DNA of 64,000 bases from Brevundimonas subvibrioides (GTDB taxonomy: Bacteria; Pseudomonadota; Alphaproteobacteria; Caulobacterales; Caulobacteraceae). A program made the position numbers and the translations under genes. The notes below the pieces were generated by a model. It made no database searches. It saw only the letters and a list, made by a program, of their open reading frames with translations, and was not told the DNA's origin. Shown here one piece after another: positions 36,065-45,952 of this stretch. Position 1 is the first letter of the stretch. Every line of letters starts with the position of its first letter. The stretch lies in contig NZ_CP114542.1 of the NCBI RefSeq assembly GCF_027271155.1, forward strand, positions 1,612,001 through 1,676,000, written 5' to 3'.

Positions 36065-37197
36065 TGCACCTGGCCGCCAGCAACCCCGACAGCCCGATCA
36101 GCCCGATCGAGGACATCCTGGAGGATGCCCGCAACGGACGGCCCTACATCCTGGTGGATGCCGAGGACCGCGAGAACGAGGGCGACGTCATCATCCCGGC
36201 CCAGTTCGCCACGCCGGACCAGATCAACTTCATGGCCCGCCACGCGCGCGGCCTGATCTGCCTGGCCATCACGGCAGAGCGGGCGAAGCAGCTGCGTCTG
36301 CCGCCGATGGCGGCCGAGAATCGCGAGAGCATGACGACCGCCTTCACCGTCTCGATCGAGGCGGCGGAAGGCGTGACGACCGGCATCAGCGCGGCCGACC
36401 GGGCGCGGACGGTGCAGGTGGCGTCCGATCCGACCAAGACCGCCGATGACATCGTATCGCCCGGCCACGTGTTTCCGCTGGTGGCGCGCGACGGCGGGGT
36501 GCTGGTCCGCACCGGCCATACCGAGGCGGCGGTGGACATCAGCCGGATGGCGGGCCTGACGCCGGCGGGCGTGATCTGCGAGATCATGAACGAAGACGGG
36601 ACCATGGCGCGGCTGCCGGACCTGATCGGGTTCGCCCAGCTGCACGGACTGAAGATCGGCACCATCGCCGATCTGATCGCCTATCGCCGCCGCACCGAGC
36701 GGTTCGTCGAGCGGGTCATGGATCAGCCGTTCGAGAGCGTCCACGGCGGACCCTTCCGCCTGATGCTGTACCGGAACACGATCGAGGGTGCCGAGCATGT
36801 CGCCCTGGTCCACGGACGCATCGACCCGGACAGACCGACTTTGGTCCGGATGCACCAGGTCGATTTTGCCGCCGACCTGCTGGGTCATGTCGAGGAACGG
36901 CAAAGCTATATCCCGGATGCGTTGAAGACGATCACCCGGCATGACGGTCCCGGCGTGGTCGTGTTCCTGCGCGATCCGACACTGCAGGGTCTGGCCGAAC
37001 GGCTGGCGGGCGTGGACAGGCCGACGGCCCTCGACCGGTCGTTGCGGAATTATGGCGTGGGGGCGCAGATCCTGCTGGACCTCGGTGTCAGGGACATGAT
37101 CGTCATGTCCTCCACACGCCCCGAGCCTGCCGCCATCGAAGGCTATGGCCTGCGCATCGTCGGCTGGCGTGACATGGACGGAGAAGACCAATCCTGA
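36061..37197 (+). CDS. ribB: 3,4-dihydroxy-2-butanone 4-phosphate synthase with degenerate GTP cyclohydrolase II domain (RibBX type)
   Basis: The N-terminal 205 residues are a complete Rib[37 protein letters not shown]. This half should make the four-carbon unit of riboflavin from ribulose 5-phosphate. The C-terminal half aligns with GTP cyclohydrolase II (HVALVHG, LVRMHQ), but the segment that should carry the zinc cysteines (SEC...RCDCG) reads [15 protein letters not shown] and has none, so it cannot be a normal cyclohydrolase. Such hybrids are known as RibBX in Alphaproteobacteria. A working RibA must be elsewhere. The start at ATG 36061 overlaps the riboflavin synthase stop. Confidence 0.93.
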   Translation: MMHLAASNPDSPISPIEDILEDARNGRPYILVDAEDRENEGDVIIPAQFATPDQINFMARHARGLICLAITAERAKQLRLPPMAAENRESMTTAFTVSIEAAEGVTTGISAADRARTVQVASDPTKTADDIVSPGHVFPLVARDGGVLVRTGHTEAAVDISRMAGLTPAGVICEIMNEDGTMARLPDLIGFAQLHGLKIGTIADLIAYRRRTERFVERVMDQPFESVHGGPFRLMLYRNTIEGAEHVALVHGRIDPDRPTLVRMHQVDFAADLLGHVEERQSYIPDALKTITRHDGPGVVVFLRDPTLQGLAERLAGVDRPTALDRSLRNYGVGAQILLDLGVRDMIVMSSTRPEPAAIEGYGLRIVGWRDMDGEDQS

Positions 37198-37655
37198 GCG
37201 AACCCATCCGCGTCCTGATCGTCGAGGCGCGCTTTTACGACGAGCTGGCCGATGCCCTGCTGGAGGGCGCCAGGGACGCGCTGACGTCACAGGGTGTGGC
37301 GTTCGACGTCGTCACCGTGCCCGGCGCGCTGGAGATCCCGCCGGCGATTGCCCTGGCCCAGGAGGCCGGGAAATACCCGACGGCACCGCGCTATGACGGC
37401 TATGTCGCCCTGGGCTGTGTGATCCGGGGCGAGACCTATCATTTCGAGATCGTGTCTGATCAGTCGGCGGCTGGCATCATGGATCTCGGGATCAGGGGCC
37501 TGATCATCGGCAACGGCATCCTGACGGTCGAGGACGAAGCCCAGGCCTGGGCGCGCGCGCGTGCGTCCGAGGGCGACAAGGGCGGCGGGGCGGCGCGAGC
37601 GTGCGTGGATCTGATTGCCTTGAAGAAGCGATTGCGCCTAGGGCTCGGCGCATGA
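37194..37655 (+). CDS. ribH: 6,7-dimethyl-8-ribityllumazine synthase, CTG start
   Basis: RibH joins the pyrimidine and four-carbon precursors of riboflavin. From 37194 the frame reads (L/M)[18 protein letters not shown], the expected first strand and helix, and continues to [41 protein letters not shown] (catalytic His in ETYHFE) and [13 protein letters not shown]. It totals 153 residues, normal for the family. No ATG, GTG or TTG exists in frame between the upstream stop at 37170 and the first ATG at 37296, which lies too far in. The CTG overlaps the ribB stop as CTGA and follows a GGACGGAGAAG ribosome site. Confidence 0.92.
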   Translation: MSEPIRVLIVEARFYDELADALLEGARDALTSQGVAFDVVTVPGALEIPPAIALAQEAGKYPTAPRYDGYVALGCVIRGETYHFEIVSDQSAAGIMDLGIRGLIIGNGILTVEDEAQAWARARASEGDKGGGAARACVDLIALKKRLRLGLGA

Positions 37656-38182
37656 CCGAACCCAACTCCATCCAGGCCGTGCTGGCCCAGCTGGCCGAGA
37701 CCGAACGGGCCCAGGCCGAACCGCAGCTGACCAGCCGCCAGCGCCGGGCGCGCACGGTGGCGCGTCTGGCGGCGGTCCAGGCCCTGTACCAGATGGAACT
37801 GGCCGGGGAGGGGGTCGAGACCGTCATCACCGAATTCTCCAACCACCGCTTCGACGCCGACATCGAGGGCGAGCCGCTGGCCGAGGCGGACGAGGCCTAT
37901 TTCGCCGACGTCGTGCGCGGCGTGATCCACAGCCAGCGCGAGATCGATTCGTCGGTCAAGGCGAGGCTGGCCTCCAACTGGCGGATGGAACGGCTGGACG
38001 CGACGCTGCGGGCCCTGCTGCGGTGCGGGGCCTGGGAACTGGCGCACAAGACCGATGTGCCGAAAGAGATCGTGATCGACGAATATGTCGAGCTGGCCAA
38101 GGCCTTCTTCGACGAGGCAGAGGCCCGGTTCGTCAATGCGGCCCTGGACGGCGTGGCCCGCGACGTGCGGCCCAGGGCCTAG
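37652..38182 (+). CDS. nusB: transcription antitermination factor NusB
   Basis: NusB binds boxA RNA with S10 and supports rRNA antitermination. The 176-residue all-helical protein has [20 protein letters not shown] near the N-terminus and LRCGAWEL and [23 protein letters not shown] near the C-terminus, all standard. The ATG at 37652 overlaps the ribH stop (ATGA); the longer frame would overlap ribH heavily. It has a Gln/Ala/Glu-rich N-terminal arm of about 30 residues, typical of the alphaproteobacterial form. Confidence 0.96.
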   Translation: MTEPNSIQAVLAQLAETERAQAEPQLTSRQRRARTVARLAAVQALYQMELAGEGVETVITEFSNHRFDADIEGEPLAEADEAYFADVVRGVIHSQREIDSSVKARLASNWRMERLDATLRALLRCGAWELAHKTDVPKEIVIDEYVELAKAFFDEAEARFVNAALDGVARDVRPRA

Positions 38183-38186
38183 GTCC

Positions 38187-39176
38187 ATGACCGGGCTCGA
38201 CGCCGCCGGCGAGTTCGAGACGATCCGCAGGCTGCTGGTTCCCCTGGCGCACCCGGACCATGCGCGCGGCCTGATGGACGATGTGGCGGTGCTGCCCTCG
38301 CGCGCCGGGTTCGATCTGGTCCTGACCAAGGACGCGATCGTGGAAGGCGTGCATTTCCTGCCCGACGATCCGCTGGATCAGGTGGCGCAGAAGCTGCTGC
38401 GGGTGAATCTGTCGGATCTGGCGGCCAAGGGGGCGGAGCCGTTCGGTTACCTGCTGGCCTGTCACTGGTCCCCGCGCTGCGGATGGCCGGAGCGGGAGGC
38501 GTTCGCGGCCGGGCTGAAGCGGGATCAGGCCGGGTTCGGCATTTTCCTGCTGGGTGGGGACACGGTCGCGACGCCGGGCCCTGCCTCGTTCTCCGTGACG
38601 ATGTTGGGCTGGGTGCCCAGGGGGCAGGCCGTCGCGCGATCGGGTGCCAGGCCCGGACACGCGATCTATGTCACCGGCACGATCGGAGATGGCTGGCTGG
38701 GCCTGAAGGCGGCGCAGGGGCGGTTGTCGCTGGAGCCCGAGCGGATTGCGGACCTGGCGGAGCATTATCGCCGACCCGTGCCGCGCGTCGATTTCGGCCA
38801 GGCGGTGCGAGGGCTGCCGACGGCGGCCGTGGACATTTCGGACGGACTGATTGCTGATCTGGGGCACATCGCGGAGGCGAGCGGCGTCGGGATCATGCTC
38901 GATCTGGAGGCCACGCCGGTGTCGGCCGCCGGGCGGACATGGCTGGATGCGCGCATCGATCCCCAAGCCGCGCTGGCAGATCTGGTGACGGGCGGCGATG
39001 ATTACGAGATGGCGCTGAGCGTCCATCCACTGGACGAGGCGAAACTCAAGAAGGAGGCGGATCGCCTGCATCTGCGCCTGACCCGCATCGGCGAAGTGGT
39101 CGCGGGCAGCGGGGTCGCGGTGCGCTATCTCGGGCAGCCGGTCACGATCGACCGGGCCGGCTGGACCCACGACTGA
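38187..39176 (+). CDS. thiL: thiamine-monophosphate kinase
   Basis: ThiL phosphorylates thiamine monophosphate to the diphosphate cofactor. The 329-residue protein has DDVAVLPSRAGFDLVLTKDAIVEGVHF, the glycine-rich VNLSDLAAKGAEP, FLLGGDTVATPGPASFSVTMLG and VDISDGLIADLGHI, matching the AIR-synthase-like kinase family. The ATG at 38187 is four bases after the nusB stop. It closes the nrdR-rib-nusB-thiL run, a common alphaproteobacterial arrangement of cofactor genes. Confidence 0.95.
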   Translation: MTGLDAAGEFETIRRLLVPLAHPDHARGLMDDVAVLPSRAGFDLVLTKDAIVEGVHFLPDDPLDQVAQKLLRVNLSDLAAKGAEPFGYLLACHWSPRCGWPEREAFAAGLKRDQAGFGIFLLGGDTVATPGPASFSVTMLGWVPRGQAVARSGARPGHAIYVTGTIGDGWLGLKAAQGRLSLEPERIADLAEHYRRPVPRVDFGQAVRGLPTAAVDISDGLIADLGHIAEASGVGIMLDLEATPVSAAGRTWLDARIDPQAALADLVTGGDDYEMALSVHPLDEAKLKKEADRLHLRLTRIGEVVAGSGVAVRYLGQPVTIDRAGWTHD

Positions 39177-39213
39177 AACGGAATCCTAATCGATCTGTGC
39201 GCATTTAGGGACC

Positions 39214-39639
39214 ATGCTTCGCAGAGACCTCTTCGCGCTCGGGACCCTGGCCATTGCGGCGACGGCTGCCGGATCGGCGGCCGCGTCCGAGGACGCACCC
39301 GCAGAAACCCCGCCACAGAACATCACCGCGGTCGGCCTGCCGATCATTGTCGACGGGCGCATTCGCAACTACGTCTTCGTCACCGTCCGACTGACCCTCG
39401 GCGCAGGTCAAACGCCCGAACAGGTGCGGGCCAAGGAACCTTACTATCGCGATGCCCTGGTCAAGGCCGCGCATGTGACGCCTTTCGTGGTGCAAAACGA
39501 CTGGGCCGTTGTCGATACGGCTGCCATCAGCGCCCTGCTCATGCGGGTCGCGCCACGGATATCGGGTGCAGGGGCGATCGTCCGGGCCGAGGTAGCGTTG
39601 CAGACGCCCCGCCGCCGCACGGGCATGCGTCGGGCCTGA
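39214..39639 (+). CDS. exported small protein, hypothetical
   Basis: The 141-residue protein starts with an RR-containing signal peptide ([20 protein letters not shown], cleavage near ASE at 25). The mature part has [18 protein letters not shown], in the style of membrane-proximal FliL-like folds, and a basic C-terminus (RRRTGMRRA). The role is unknown. It lies between thiL and the pyrophosphatase gene on the same strand, 37 bases after thiL. Confidence 0.75.
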   Translation: MLRRDLFALGTLAIAATAAGSAAASEDAPAETPPQNITAVGLPIIVDGRIRNYVFVTVRLTLGAGQTPEQVRAKEPYYRDALVKAAHVTPFVVQNDWAVVDTAAISALLMRVAPRISGAGAIVRAEVALQTPRRRTGMRRA

Positions 39640-39823
39640 TCGCCGACTTTCACTGAAATGGCCGGTTGCGTCGGTCCGCCGCAGTTGTAAGCTTTCGGGG
39701 CACTTCCCGAAGGGCGCGATCATGCGTCCACACTGCGCACGGGGGAACCGGAAGGCGGACAGAGGCGGAAACGCCCGCCGCGCCAAGGGCCGCGCGCCCA
39801 ATGCATTAGGTATGGAAACGCCA

Positions 39824-41971
39824 ATGACGAACTATCTGTGGCTAGTGATAGCCGCCGGCGCGCTGGGGGTCCTTTACGGGCTCGTCCAGACCGCCAGTCT
39901 GATGAAGGCCGAAACCGGCAACGACAAGATGCGAGAGATCGCGGCCGCCATTCAGGAAGGCGCCTCCGCCTATCTGAACCGGCAATACACGACCATCGCC
40001 ATGGTCGGGGTGGTCATCCTGATCGCCGCCTGGCTGCTGATTGGTCAATATGCTGCCATCGGCTTCGTGATCGGGGCCGTTCTGTCCGGCCTGGCCGGGT
40101 TCGCCGGAATGTTGATCTCGGTACGGGCCAATGTGAGGACGGCGCATGCCGCGTCACAGAGCCTGTCCAAGGGTCTGGACCTGGCGTTCCGGTCCGGAGC
40201 GATCACCGGCATGTTCGTCGCCGGAGGGGCGCTGCTGGGCGTCGCAGGCTATTACGCCGTGCTGACCCAGGTTCTGGGTCTCGAGGCGACGGGGCGCGAG
40301 GTCATCGACGGTCTGGTGGCACTCGGCTTCGGTGCGTCGCTGATCTCCATCTTCGCGCGTCTGGGCGGCGGCATCTTCACCAAGGGCGCCGACGTGGGCG
40401 GCGACATGGTGGGCAAGGTCGAGGCCGGCATCCCGGAGGATGATCCCCGCAATGCCGCAACCATCGCCGACAATGTGGGCGACAACGTCGGCGACTGCGC
40501 CGGCATGGCCGCCGACCTGTTCGAAACCTATGCGGTGACGACGGTCGCCACCATGGTGCTGGCGGCCATCTTCTTCCGCGGCCAGCCCTATGTGGACGTG
40601 ATGATGCTGCTGCCGCTCGCCATCTGCGGCATCTGTATCGTGACCTCGATCATCGGGTCGTTCTTCGTGCGTCTGGGCAAGAGCCAGAACATCATGGGGG
40701 CCCTGTATCAGGGCCTGATCGTGACCGGGGTGCTGTCCATCGGCGCCGTCTACTGGGTCATCAACACCCTGGTGACCGGGCCGGTCGTGACCACGGGCGG
40801 TCTGCAGATCGAGCCGATGAACCTGTTCCTGTCGGGGCTGGTCGGTCTGGCCGTGACCGCCGCGATCGTGGTGGTGACGGAGTACTACACGGGCTCGAAC
40901 TTCCGGCCGGTTCGGTCGGTGGCCAATGCTTCGGTGTCGGGCCACGGCACCAATGTGATCCAGGGTCTGGCCGTCTCCCTGGAGGCGACCGCACTGCCGG
41001 CGCTGACGATCATCGTCGGCATCATCGTCAGCTTCCAGCTGGCGGGCCTGTTCGGCATCGCCATCGCCACCACGACCATGCTGGGCGTGGCGGGCATGAT
41101 CGTGGCGCTGGACGCCTTCGGTCCCGTGACCGACAACGCTGGCGGCATTGCTGAAATGGCGGGTCTGCCGGCCGATGTGCGGCACGTCACCGATGCCCTG
41201 GATGCGGTGGGCAATACCACCAAGGCCGTGACCAAGGGCTATGCGATCGGATCGGCGGGCCTCGGCGCGCTGGTGCTGTTCGCGGCCTATACGTCGGACC
41301 TGCAGTATTTCGCAGCCAATCCGGCGGACTATCCGTTCTTCGCCAATATGGGTGCGGTCACCTTCGACCTGACCAACCCCTATGTCGTCGTCGGCCTGTT
41401 GTTCGGGGGGCTTCTGCCCTTCCTGTTCGGCGGGATGTCGATGATGGCGGTGGGCCGCGCGGCCGAATCGGTCGTCGAGGAGGTGCGTCGCCAGTTCCGC
41501 GAGAACCCCGGGATCATGACCTATCAGGTCAAGCCGGAGTACGGCCGGGCCGTCGACATCCTGACCAAGGCGGCGATCCGCGAGATGATCGTTCCCTCAC
41601 TGCTTCCGGTGCTGTCGCCGATCGTGCTGTTCGTGGCGATCCTGTTCATATCAGACAAGGCCAATGCGTTCGCCTCTCTGGGGGCCATGCTGATGGGCGT
41701 GATCGTGACCGGCCTGTTCGTGGCCATCTCGATGACCTCGGGCGGCGGGGCCTGGGACAATGCCAAGAAGGTGATCGAGGAAGGCTTCACCGACAAGAAC
41801 GGCGTCGTCCACGGCAAGGGTTCCGAGGCGCACAAGGCCGCGGTGACCGGCGACACGGTCGGCGATCCCTACAAGGACACGTCCGGCCCGGCGGTGAACC
41901 CGATGATCAAGATCACCAACATCGTGGCCCTGCTGCTGCTGGCGGTGCTGGCGAGCGGAAGCATCGGCTGA
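39824..41971 (+). CDS. hppA: K+-independent, proton-pumping membrane pyrophosphatase
   Basis: HppA hydrolyses pyrophosphate and pumps protons out of the cytoplasm. The 715-residue protein has about 16 hydrophobic segments. Active-site motifs are [42 protein letters not shown] and, near the C-terminus, [12 protein letters not shown]. The GNTTKA motif carries Lys where K+-dependent enzymes have Ala, which marks the K+-independent class. The ATG at 39824 gives the usual [12 protein letters not shown] start; 39812 is an in-frame alternative adding four residues. A strong terminator follows. Confidence 0.97.
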   Translation: MTNYLWLVIAAGALGVLYGLVQTASLMKAETGNDKMREIAAAIQEGASAYLNRQYTTIAMVGVVILIAAWLLIGQYAAIGFVIGAVLSGLAGFAGMLISVRANVRTAHAASQSLSKGLDLAFRSGAITGMFVAGGALLGVAGYYAVLTQVLGLEATGREVIDGLVALGFGASLISIFARLGGGIFTKGADVGGDMVGKVEAGIPEDDPRNAATIADNVGDNVGDCAGMAADLFETYAVTTVATMVLAAIFFRGQPYVDVMMLLPLAICGICIVTSIIGSFFVRLGKSQNIMGALYQGLIVTGVLSIGAVYWVINTLVTGPVVTTGGLQIEPMNLFLSGLVGLAVTAAIVVVTEYYTGSNFRPVRSVANASVSGHGTNVIQGLAVSLEATALPALTIIVGIIVSFQLAGLFGIAIATTTMLGVAGMIVALDAFGPVTDNAGGIAEMAGLPADVRHVTDALDAVGNTTKAVTKGYAIGSAGLGALVLFAAYTSDLQYFAANPADYPFFANMGAVTFDLTNPYVVVGLLFGGLLPFLFGGMSMMAVGRAAESVVEEVRRQFRENPGIMTYQVKPEYGRAVDILTKAAIREMIVPSLLPVLSPIVLFVAILFISDKANAFASLGAMLMGVIVTGLFVAISMTSGGGAWDNAKKVIEEGFTDKNGVVHGKGSEAHKAAVTGDTVGDPYKDTSGPAVNPMIKITNIVALLLLAVLASGSIG

Positions 41972-41980
41972 TCATCGCTT

Positions 41981-42054
41981 CTCCTCCCCACGCCTCTGGC
42001 GCGGGGAGGAGACAAAAGGAAAAGGCCCCGGAGATCGCTCTCCGGGGCCTTTTT
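41981..42054. terminator. bidirectional terminator between hppA and bamE
   Basis: The main hairpin pairs GGCCCCGGAGA (42024-42034) with TCTCCGGGGCC (42039-42049) around TCGC. It is flanked by A4 on the left and T5 on the right, so it can end transcripts from both sides. A weaker hairpin, CTCCTCCCC (41981-41989) with GGGGAGGAG (42003-42011), precedes it. It lies between the converging hppA and bamE genes. Confidence 0.9.
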
Positions 42055-42073
42055 CCGTTTGCAGGTGAAGCGG

Positions 42074-42553
42074 TCAGTCCGGGCGGCGCTGGCCGGGGAC
42101 GTTTTCCTCGGTGCGCGGCAGCTGGCCGCGGCCGACGTTGCCCAGAAGCTGTTCCAGAACCGTCAGCTGACGGCCGCGGGTCGGGGTCTCGCGGCGGGCC
42201 ATGGCGATCTGCTGGCCGTCCTCCAGACCGAGGCTGCGAACCTCGGCGACCTTGTCGTCCGTCTCGTTGAAGGTGATGGCCGTCACCGTGCGCTGCGAGA
42301 TCTGCGGGATGTTGTAGGTGTAACGCTCGGTCGTCTGGGAGATATAGTACCAGATGTTGTCTTCGAAGGTGGACACGGCCGAGGGCGAACCGAGCTGGGC
42401 GACGACGGTTTCCTTGGTGTCCTCGCCGACCTTTATGTCCGCAGGCTTGACGTCCACGACCTGAAACCCCTGCAGGCCGACGACGGGCGCACAGGCCCCG
42501 GCGAGGGCGGCGAGGGCCGAAACGACAGCCAGACGAGCGACGATTTTATGCAT
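42074..42553 (-). CDS. bamE: outer membrane assembly lipoprotein BamE (SmpA/OmlA family)
   Basis: BamE is a small lipoprotein of the BAM complex that inserts outer membrane proteins. The 159-residue protein has a signal peptide with lipobox LAGAC (Cys21), then the conserved VGEDTKETVVAQLGSPSAVSTFEDNIWYYIS and the beta-strand YNIPQISQRTVTAITFNE. The Arg/Gln-rich C-terminal tail after residue 120 is unlike the E. coli protein but common in Alphaproteobacteria. It is divergent from the CBP3-type chaperone gene. Confidence 0.94.
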   Translation of the reverse strand: MHKIVARLAVVSALAALAGACAPVVGLQGFQVVDVKPADIKVGEDTKETVVAQLGSPSAVSTFEDNIWYYISQTTERYTYNIPQISQRTVTAITFNETDDKVAEVRSLGLEDGQQIAMARRETPTRGRQLTVLEQLLGNVGRGQLPRTEENVPGQRRPD

Positions 42554-42642
42554 GGAGCGGGCGCCTGCGACGAAACAAGGTCTTTGACCTAACCGGACCC
42601 GCGTCCTAGTTCAACGGCGCGGCAGAAAAGGGGCCGCTGACC

Positions 42643-43182
42643 ATGCTGAAGAACCTGTTCCGATCGCGCGAGCGCACCCGTCCCGGTCTGGCCCTGTATG
42701 AGGCCGCGGTCGCCCAGGCACGGCAATCCGAATTCTATCGCGACCTCGGCGTCACCGATCAGATCGATGCGCGATTCGAGCTCTATACGCTGCATGTCCT
42801 TCTGCTGGTCATGCGGCTGCGCGAGGAGCCCGCGCCGAACACCCAGACCGGGGCCGAGGCCGGTCAGGACCTGTTCGACGTCTATGTGTCGGCGCTCGAC
42901 AACTCCCTGCGCGAGCTGGGCGTTCACGACGTCACCATGGCCAAGAAGATGCGCAAGCTGGGTGAGGCCCTGTACGGCCGCATGACCGCCTATGAACCGG
43001 CGATCCGCGCCGAGGACGCCGACACCCTGGCCACCGGCCTGGCCCGCAATGTCTATGAGAGCCCCGAGGCCGGGATCGCCCGGGGGCTGGCCGCCTATGC
43101 GCTGGCCGCCCGTGCGCGTCTTGCCGCGCAGCCTATGGAGACCGTGCTGACGGCTCCGCAGTGGCCGGAGATCGCAGCATGA
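42643..43182 (+). CDS. ubiquinol-cytochrome c chaperone family protein (CBP3-type)
   Basis: The 179-residue helical protein matches the CBP3/UQCC1 family, assembly factors for the cytochrome bc1 complex. The key core is DARFELYTLHVLLLVMRLREE followed by LFDVYVSALDNSLRELGVHDVTMAKKMRKLGEALYGR. It overlaps the DUF177 gene by four bases. Position beside bamE is typical for the group. A bc1 assembly role is inferred from family. Confidence 0.9.
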   Translation: MLKNLFRSRERTRPGLALYEAAVAQARQSEFYRDLGVTDQIDARFELYTLHVLLLVMRLREEPAPNTQTGAEAGQDLFDVYVSALDNSLRELGVHDVTMAKKMRKLGEALYGRMTAYEPAIRAEDADTLATGLARNVYESPEAGIARGLAAYALAARARLAAQPMETVLTAPQWPEIAA

Positions 43183-43709
43183 ACCCCGGGCGCATCCTGC
43201 CCTTCAGCGAGGTCGTGCGACTCAACGAGATCGGCACGGGGCTGACGCGGCACCTGGTGCCGGACGAGGCGGCACGGGCGCGGATCGTGAAGGCGCTGGA
43301 CCTGGCGACGCTCTCCAGCTTTGACGCAGAGCTGAGTGTCGCGCCTTCCAGAGGCGGATGGACCCTGTCGGGGCGCGTGACGGCGGTTGCCGAGCAGGTG
43401 TGCGGCATCACGCTGGAGCCCCTGCCGGTCCGGATCGACGAACGATTCTCCATCGACCTGGTCGAAGCGCACGCTCAAGAGCCGGACGAGGTGGAGGTGG
43501 AGGTCTCGCTGGACGACGATGCGCCCGATGTCATCGAGGATGAGCGAATCGATCTGGGCCAATATGCGGTGGAACAGTTTGCCCTGGCGCTCGACCCCTT
43601 TCCCAGAAAGCCGGGCGCAGAGTTCGTGCAGCCCGAGGAACCGGCCGAAATCTCGCCTTTCGCAGTGCTGAAGGCCTTCAAGCTGCCGGACGATCCGGGA
43701 AAAAGCTGA
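43179..43709 (+). CDS. DUF177 (YceD) family protein
   Basis: The 176-residue protein belongs to the YceD/DUF177 family, linked in other organisms with 23S rRNA maturation. The conserved single-Cys strand VAEQVCGITLEPLPVRIDERFSID is present, but the four-Cys zinc pattern seen in some members is not. Acidic stretch at about residues 110-135. In many bacteria rpmF follows it; here plsX does and no rpmF lies between. The start is ATG 43179. Confidence 0.88.
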   Translation: MNPGRILPFSEVVRLNEIGTGLTRHLVPDEAARARIVKALDLATLSSFDAELSVAPSRGGWTLSGRVTAVAEQVCGITLEPLPVRIDERFSIDLVEAHAQEPDEVEVEVSLDDDAPDVIEDERIDLGQYAVEQFALALDPFPRKPGAEFVQPEEPAEISPFAVLKAFKLPDDPGKS

Positions 43710-43805
43710 CCCTGCGTCGTCCCCGTTGCATCCCGGCGGCGTGACGGTATCCTGAACGCCACAAGATGAGCGCCGCCCTGACGCGCGCCCGGAGCGAACG
43801 AGCCC

Positions 43806-44885
43806 TTGCCAGCCCCCACGCTGATCTCTCTGGACGCCATGGGTGGCGACCATGGCCCACCCGTCGTCGTCGGCGGAATCCGGGATTACATCCGTCGTCA
43901 CGGTGGCGAGGGTGTGCGTTTCCTGTTGCACGGTGACGAGGCCGCGATCCGGGCCGAGATGACCCGCCTCAACGTCTCGGCAGATGTTTGCGACGTGCGG
44001 CACACCGACAAGAAGGTCGCCTCGGACGAAAAGCCGGCCCAGGCCATGCGACGCGGCAAGGGCTCCAGCCTGTGGAACGCCATCGAGGCGGTGAAGACCG
44101 GTGAGGCCGGGGCCATTGTCTCTGCGGGCAATACGGGGGCGCTGATGGCGATCTCCAAGCTGATCCTGCGCATGGCGGCGGCGGGTCTGGAACGTCCCGC
44201 CATCGTCGCCAGCTGGCCGACGCTGCGCGGCGTCACGGCCGTGTTGGACGTGGGGGCCAATATCGAGAGCGATGCCGAGCAGCTGATCGAGTTCGCCATC
44301 ATGGGCGAGGCCTTCCATCGCGCGGTTCATGGGGTGGACCGCCCGACGGTCGGGCTACTCAATGTCGGATCGGAAGACATCAAGGGCCATGAGGAGGTCC
44401 GCGAGGCGTCGCGTATCCTGCGCCAGGGCGGTCTGGGTCTGAACTATCACGGCTTCGTGGAGGGCGACGATATCGCCAGGGGCACGGTGGACGTGGTCGT
44501 GACCGACGGCTTCACCGGCAACATCGCCCTGAAGACCGCCGAGGGCGTGGCGCGGTTCATCTCGGCCCTGCTGAAGGAAGCGCTGACGTCCAGCCTGCAG
44601 GCCAGGGCAGGGGCCCTGATCGCCATGCCGGCGCTCAAGGCCATGGGTCGCAAGATCGACCCAAGTGCGATCAATGGCGGCCCCCTGCTGGGTTTGAACG
44701 GCATTGTGGTGAAGAGTCACGGCGGGGCCGATGCCAAGGGGTTCGGCAACGCCATCCGTATCGCGGTCGATCTGGCCCGGAGCGACTATATGACGACCGT
44801 GGGGGCCAATCTCGGTCGCCTCGGCAGCGTGCTGGACAATCTTCCCCCCGTTTCCGCCTCCCCGCGAGAAGAGACTGTATCGTGA
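43806..44885 (+). CDS. plsX: phosphate acyltransferase PlsX
   Basis: PlsX makes acyl-phosphate from acyl-ACP for phospholipid synthesis at the membrane surface. The 359-residue protein has LDAMGGDHGP, AIVSAGNTGALMAISK, the LLNVGSEDIKGHE motif and VTDGFTGNIALKTAEG. It starts with TTG at 43806, the only initiator in the right place. The stop overlaps fabH as GTGA, so the two are coupled. Confidence 0.96.
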   Translation: MPAPTLISLDAMGGDHGPPVVVGGIRDYIRRHGGEGVRFLLHGDEAAIRAEMTRLNVSADVCDVRHTDKKVASDEKPAQAMRRGKGSSLWNAIEAVKTGEAGAIVSAGNTGALMAISKLILRMAAAGLERPAIVASWPTLRGVTAVLDVGANIESDAEQLIEFAIMGEAFHRAVHGVDRPTVGLLNVGSEDIKGHEEVREASRILRQGGLGLNYHGFVEGDDIARGTVDVVVTDGFTGNIALKTAEGVARFISALLKEALTSSLQARAGALIAMPALKAMGRKIDPSAINGGPLLGLNGIVVKSHGGADAKGFGNAIRIAVDLARSDYMTTVGANLGRLGSVLDNLPPVSASPREETVS

Positions 44886-45859
44886 GCGTCATCCGCAGCG
44901 CCGTGACCGGCGTCGGTTCCTATCTGCCCGACCAGATCGTCACCAATGACGAACTGTCGAAGACGGTCGACACCTCTGATGAATGGATCATCGAGCGCAC
45001 CGGTATCCGCCAGCGGCACAAGGCGCGGGACGACGAGCCGACCAGCGACCTGGCGACCGAGGCCGCGCGACGCGCCCTGGCCGACGCCGGGCGGACGCCG
45101 GCCGATGTCGACATGATCATCGTGGCGACGACGACGCCCGACATGACCTTTCCCGCCACCGCGGCGATCGTGCAGCGCAAGCTGGGCGCGCCGGTCTGTA
45201 TCGCGTTCGACGTCCAGGCCGTCTGTTCGGGCTTCGTCTATGCGCTGAGTGTCGCCGACGGATTCGTCGCGCGCGGCCTGTCGAAATGCGCCCTGGTCAT
45301 CGGGGCGGAAGAGATGACGCGCCTGATGGACTGGACCGACCGGACGACCTGCGTCCTGTTCGGCGACGGGGCGGGAGCTATCGTGGTCGAGCCGAGGGAG
45401 GGGCAGGGGACGTCCGCCGATCAGGGGCTGCTGGGGTTCGCCCTGCGCGCCGACGGGACCAAGACCGACCTTCTGTATGTCGACGGCGGACCGTCCAGCA
45501 CCGGCACGGTCGGGCATCTGCGGATGGCGGGCAATCAGGTCTTCCGTCACGCGGTCGTCAATATCGCCGAGGCCATCACGGCGGCCTGTGAAGCCTCCGG
45601 CATCACCGTGCCCGAGGTCGACTGGTTCGTGCCGCACCAGGCCAATCAGCGCATCATCAAGGGCGTCGGCGACCGGCTGGGTCTGGACGAGAACAAGGTG
45701 ATCTCGACCGTGGCCCTGCATGCCAACACATCGGCCGCCTCCATCCCGTTGGCCCTGGACACGGCGATCCGGGACGGACGCATCAGGCGCGGCGATCTGG
45801 TCCTGCTGGAAGCCATGGGCGGCGGTCTGACCTGGGGGGCCTGCGCCTTTCGATTGTAG
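44882..45859 (+). CDS. fabH: beta-ketoacyl-ACP synthase III
   Basis: FabH starts fatty acid synthesis by condensing an acyl-CoA with malonyl-ACP. The 325-residue protein has the catalytic triad: Cys115 in VQAVCSGF, His in VPHQANQRI and Asn in LHANTSAAS. The GTG at 44882 overlaps the plsX stop. Length and all motifs are standard for the acetyl- or propionyl-primed enzyme. It is followed after 93 bases by ihfA. Confidence 0.96.
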   Translation: MSVIRSAVTGVGSYLPDQIVTNDELSKTVDTSDEWIIERTGIRQRHKARDDEPTSDLATEAARRALADAGRTPADVDMIIVATTTPDMTFPATAAIVQRKLGAPVCIAFDVQAVCSGFVYALSVADGFVARGLSKCALVIGAEEMTRLMDWTDRTTCVLFGDGAGAIVVEPREGQGTSADQGLLGFALRADGTKTDLLYVDGGPSSTGTVGHLRMAGNQVFRHAVVNIAEAITAACEASGITVPEVDWFVPHQANQRIIKGVGDRLGLDENKVISTVALHANTSAASIPLALDTAIRDGRIRRGDLVLLEAMGGGLTWGACAFRL

Positions 45860-45952
45860 CGATCCCTGCGTGCTTTGACTTCGCGGCGTTTTCCCCCTTT
45901 ATGATGCATGGGAACGATGCCGGGCTGGGCGTCGGAGTAAGGGGATCAGGCC

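Noticed and set aside
35542..37290. Open frame of 582 codons on the minus strand across ribE and ribB
   Set aside because: It is opposite well-identified riboflavin genes and its translation has no recognisable domain.
43710..43805. rpmF (L32) expected between DUF177 and plsX
   Set aside because: The 96-base gap is too short and shows no L32-like zinc ribbon in any frame.
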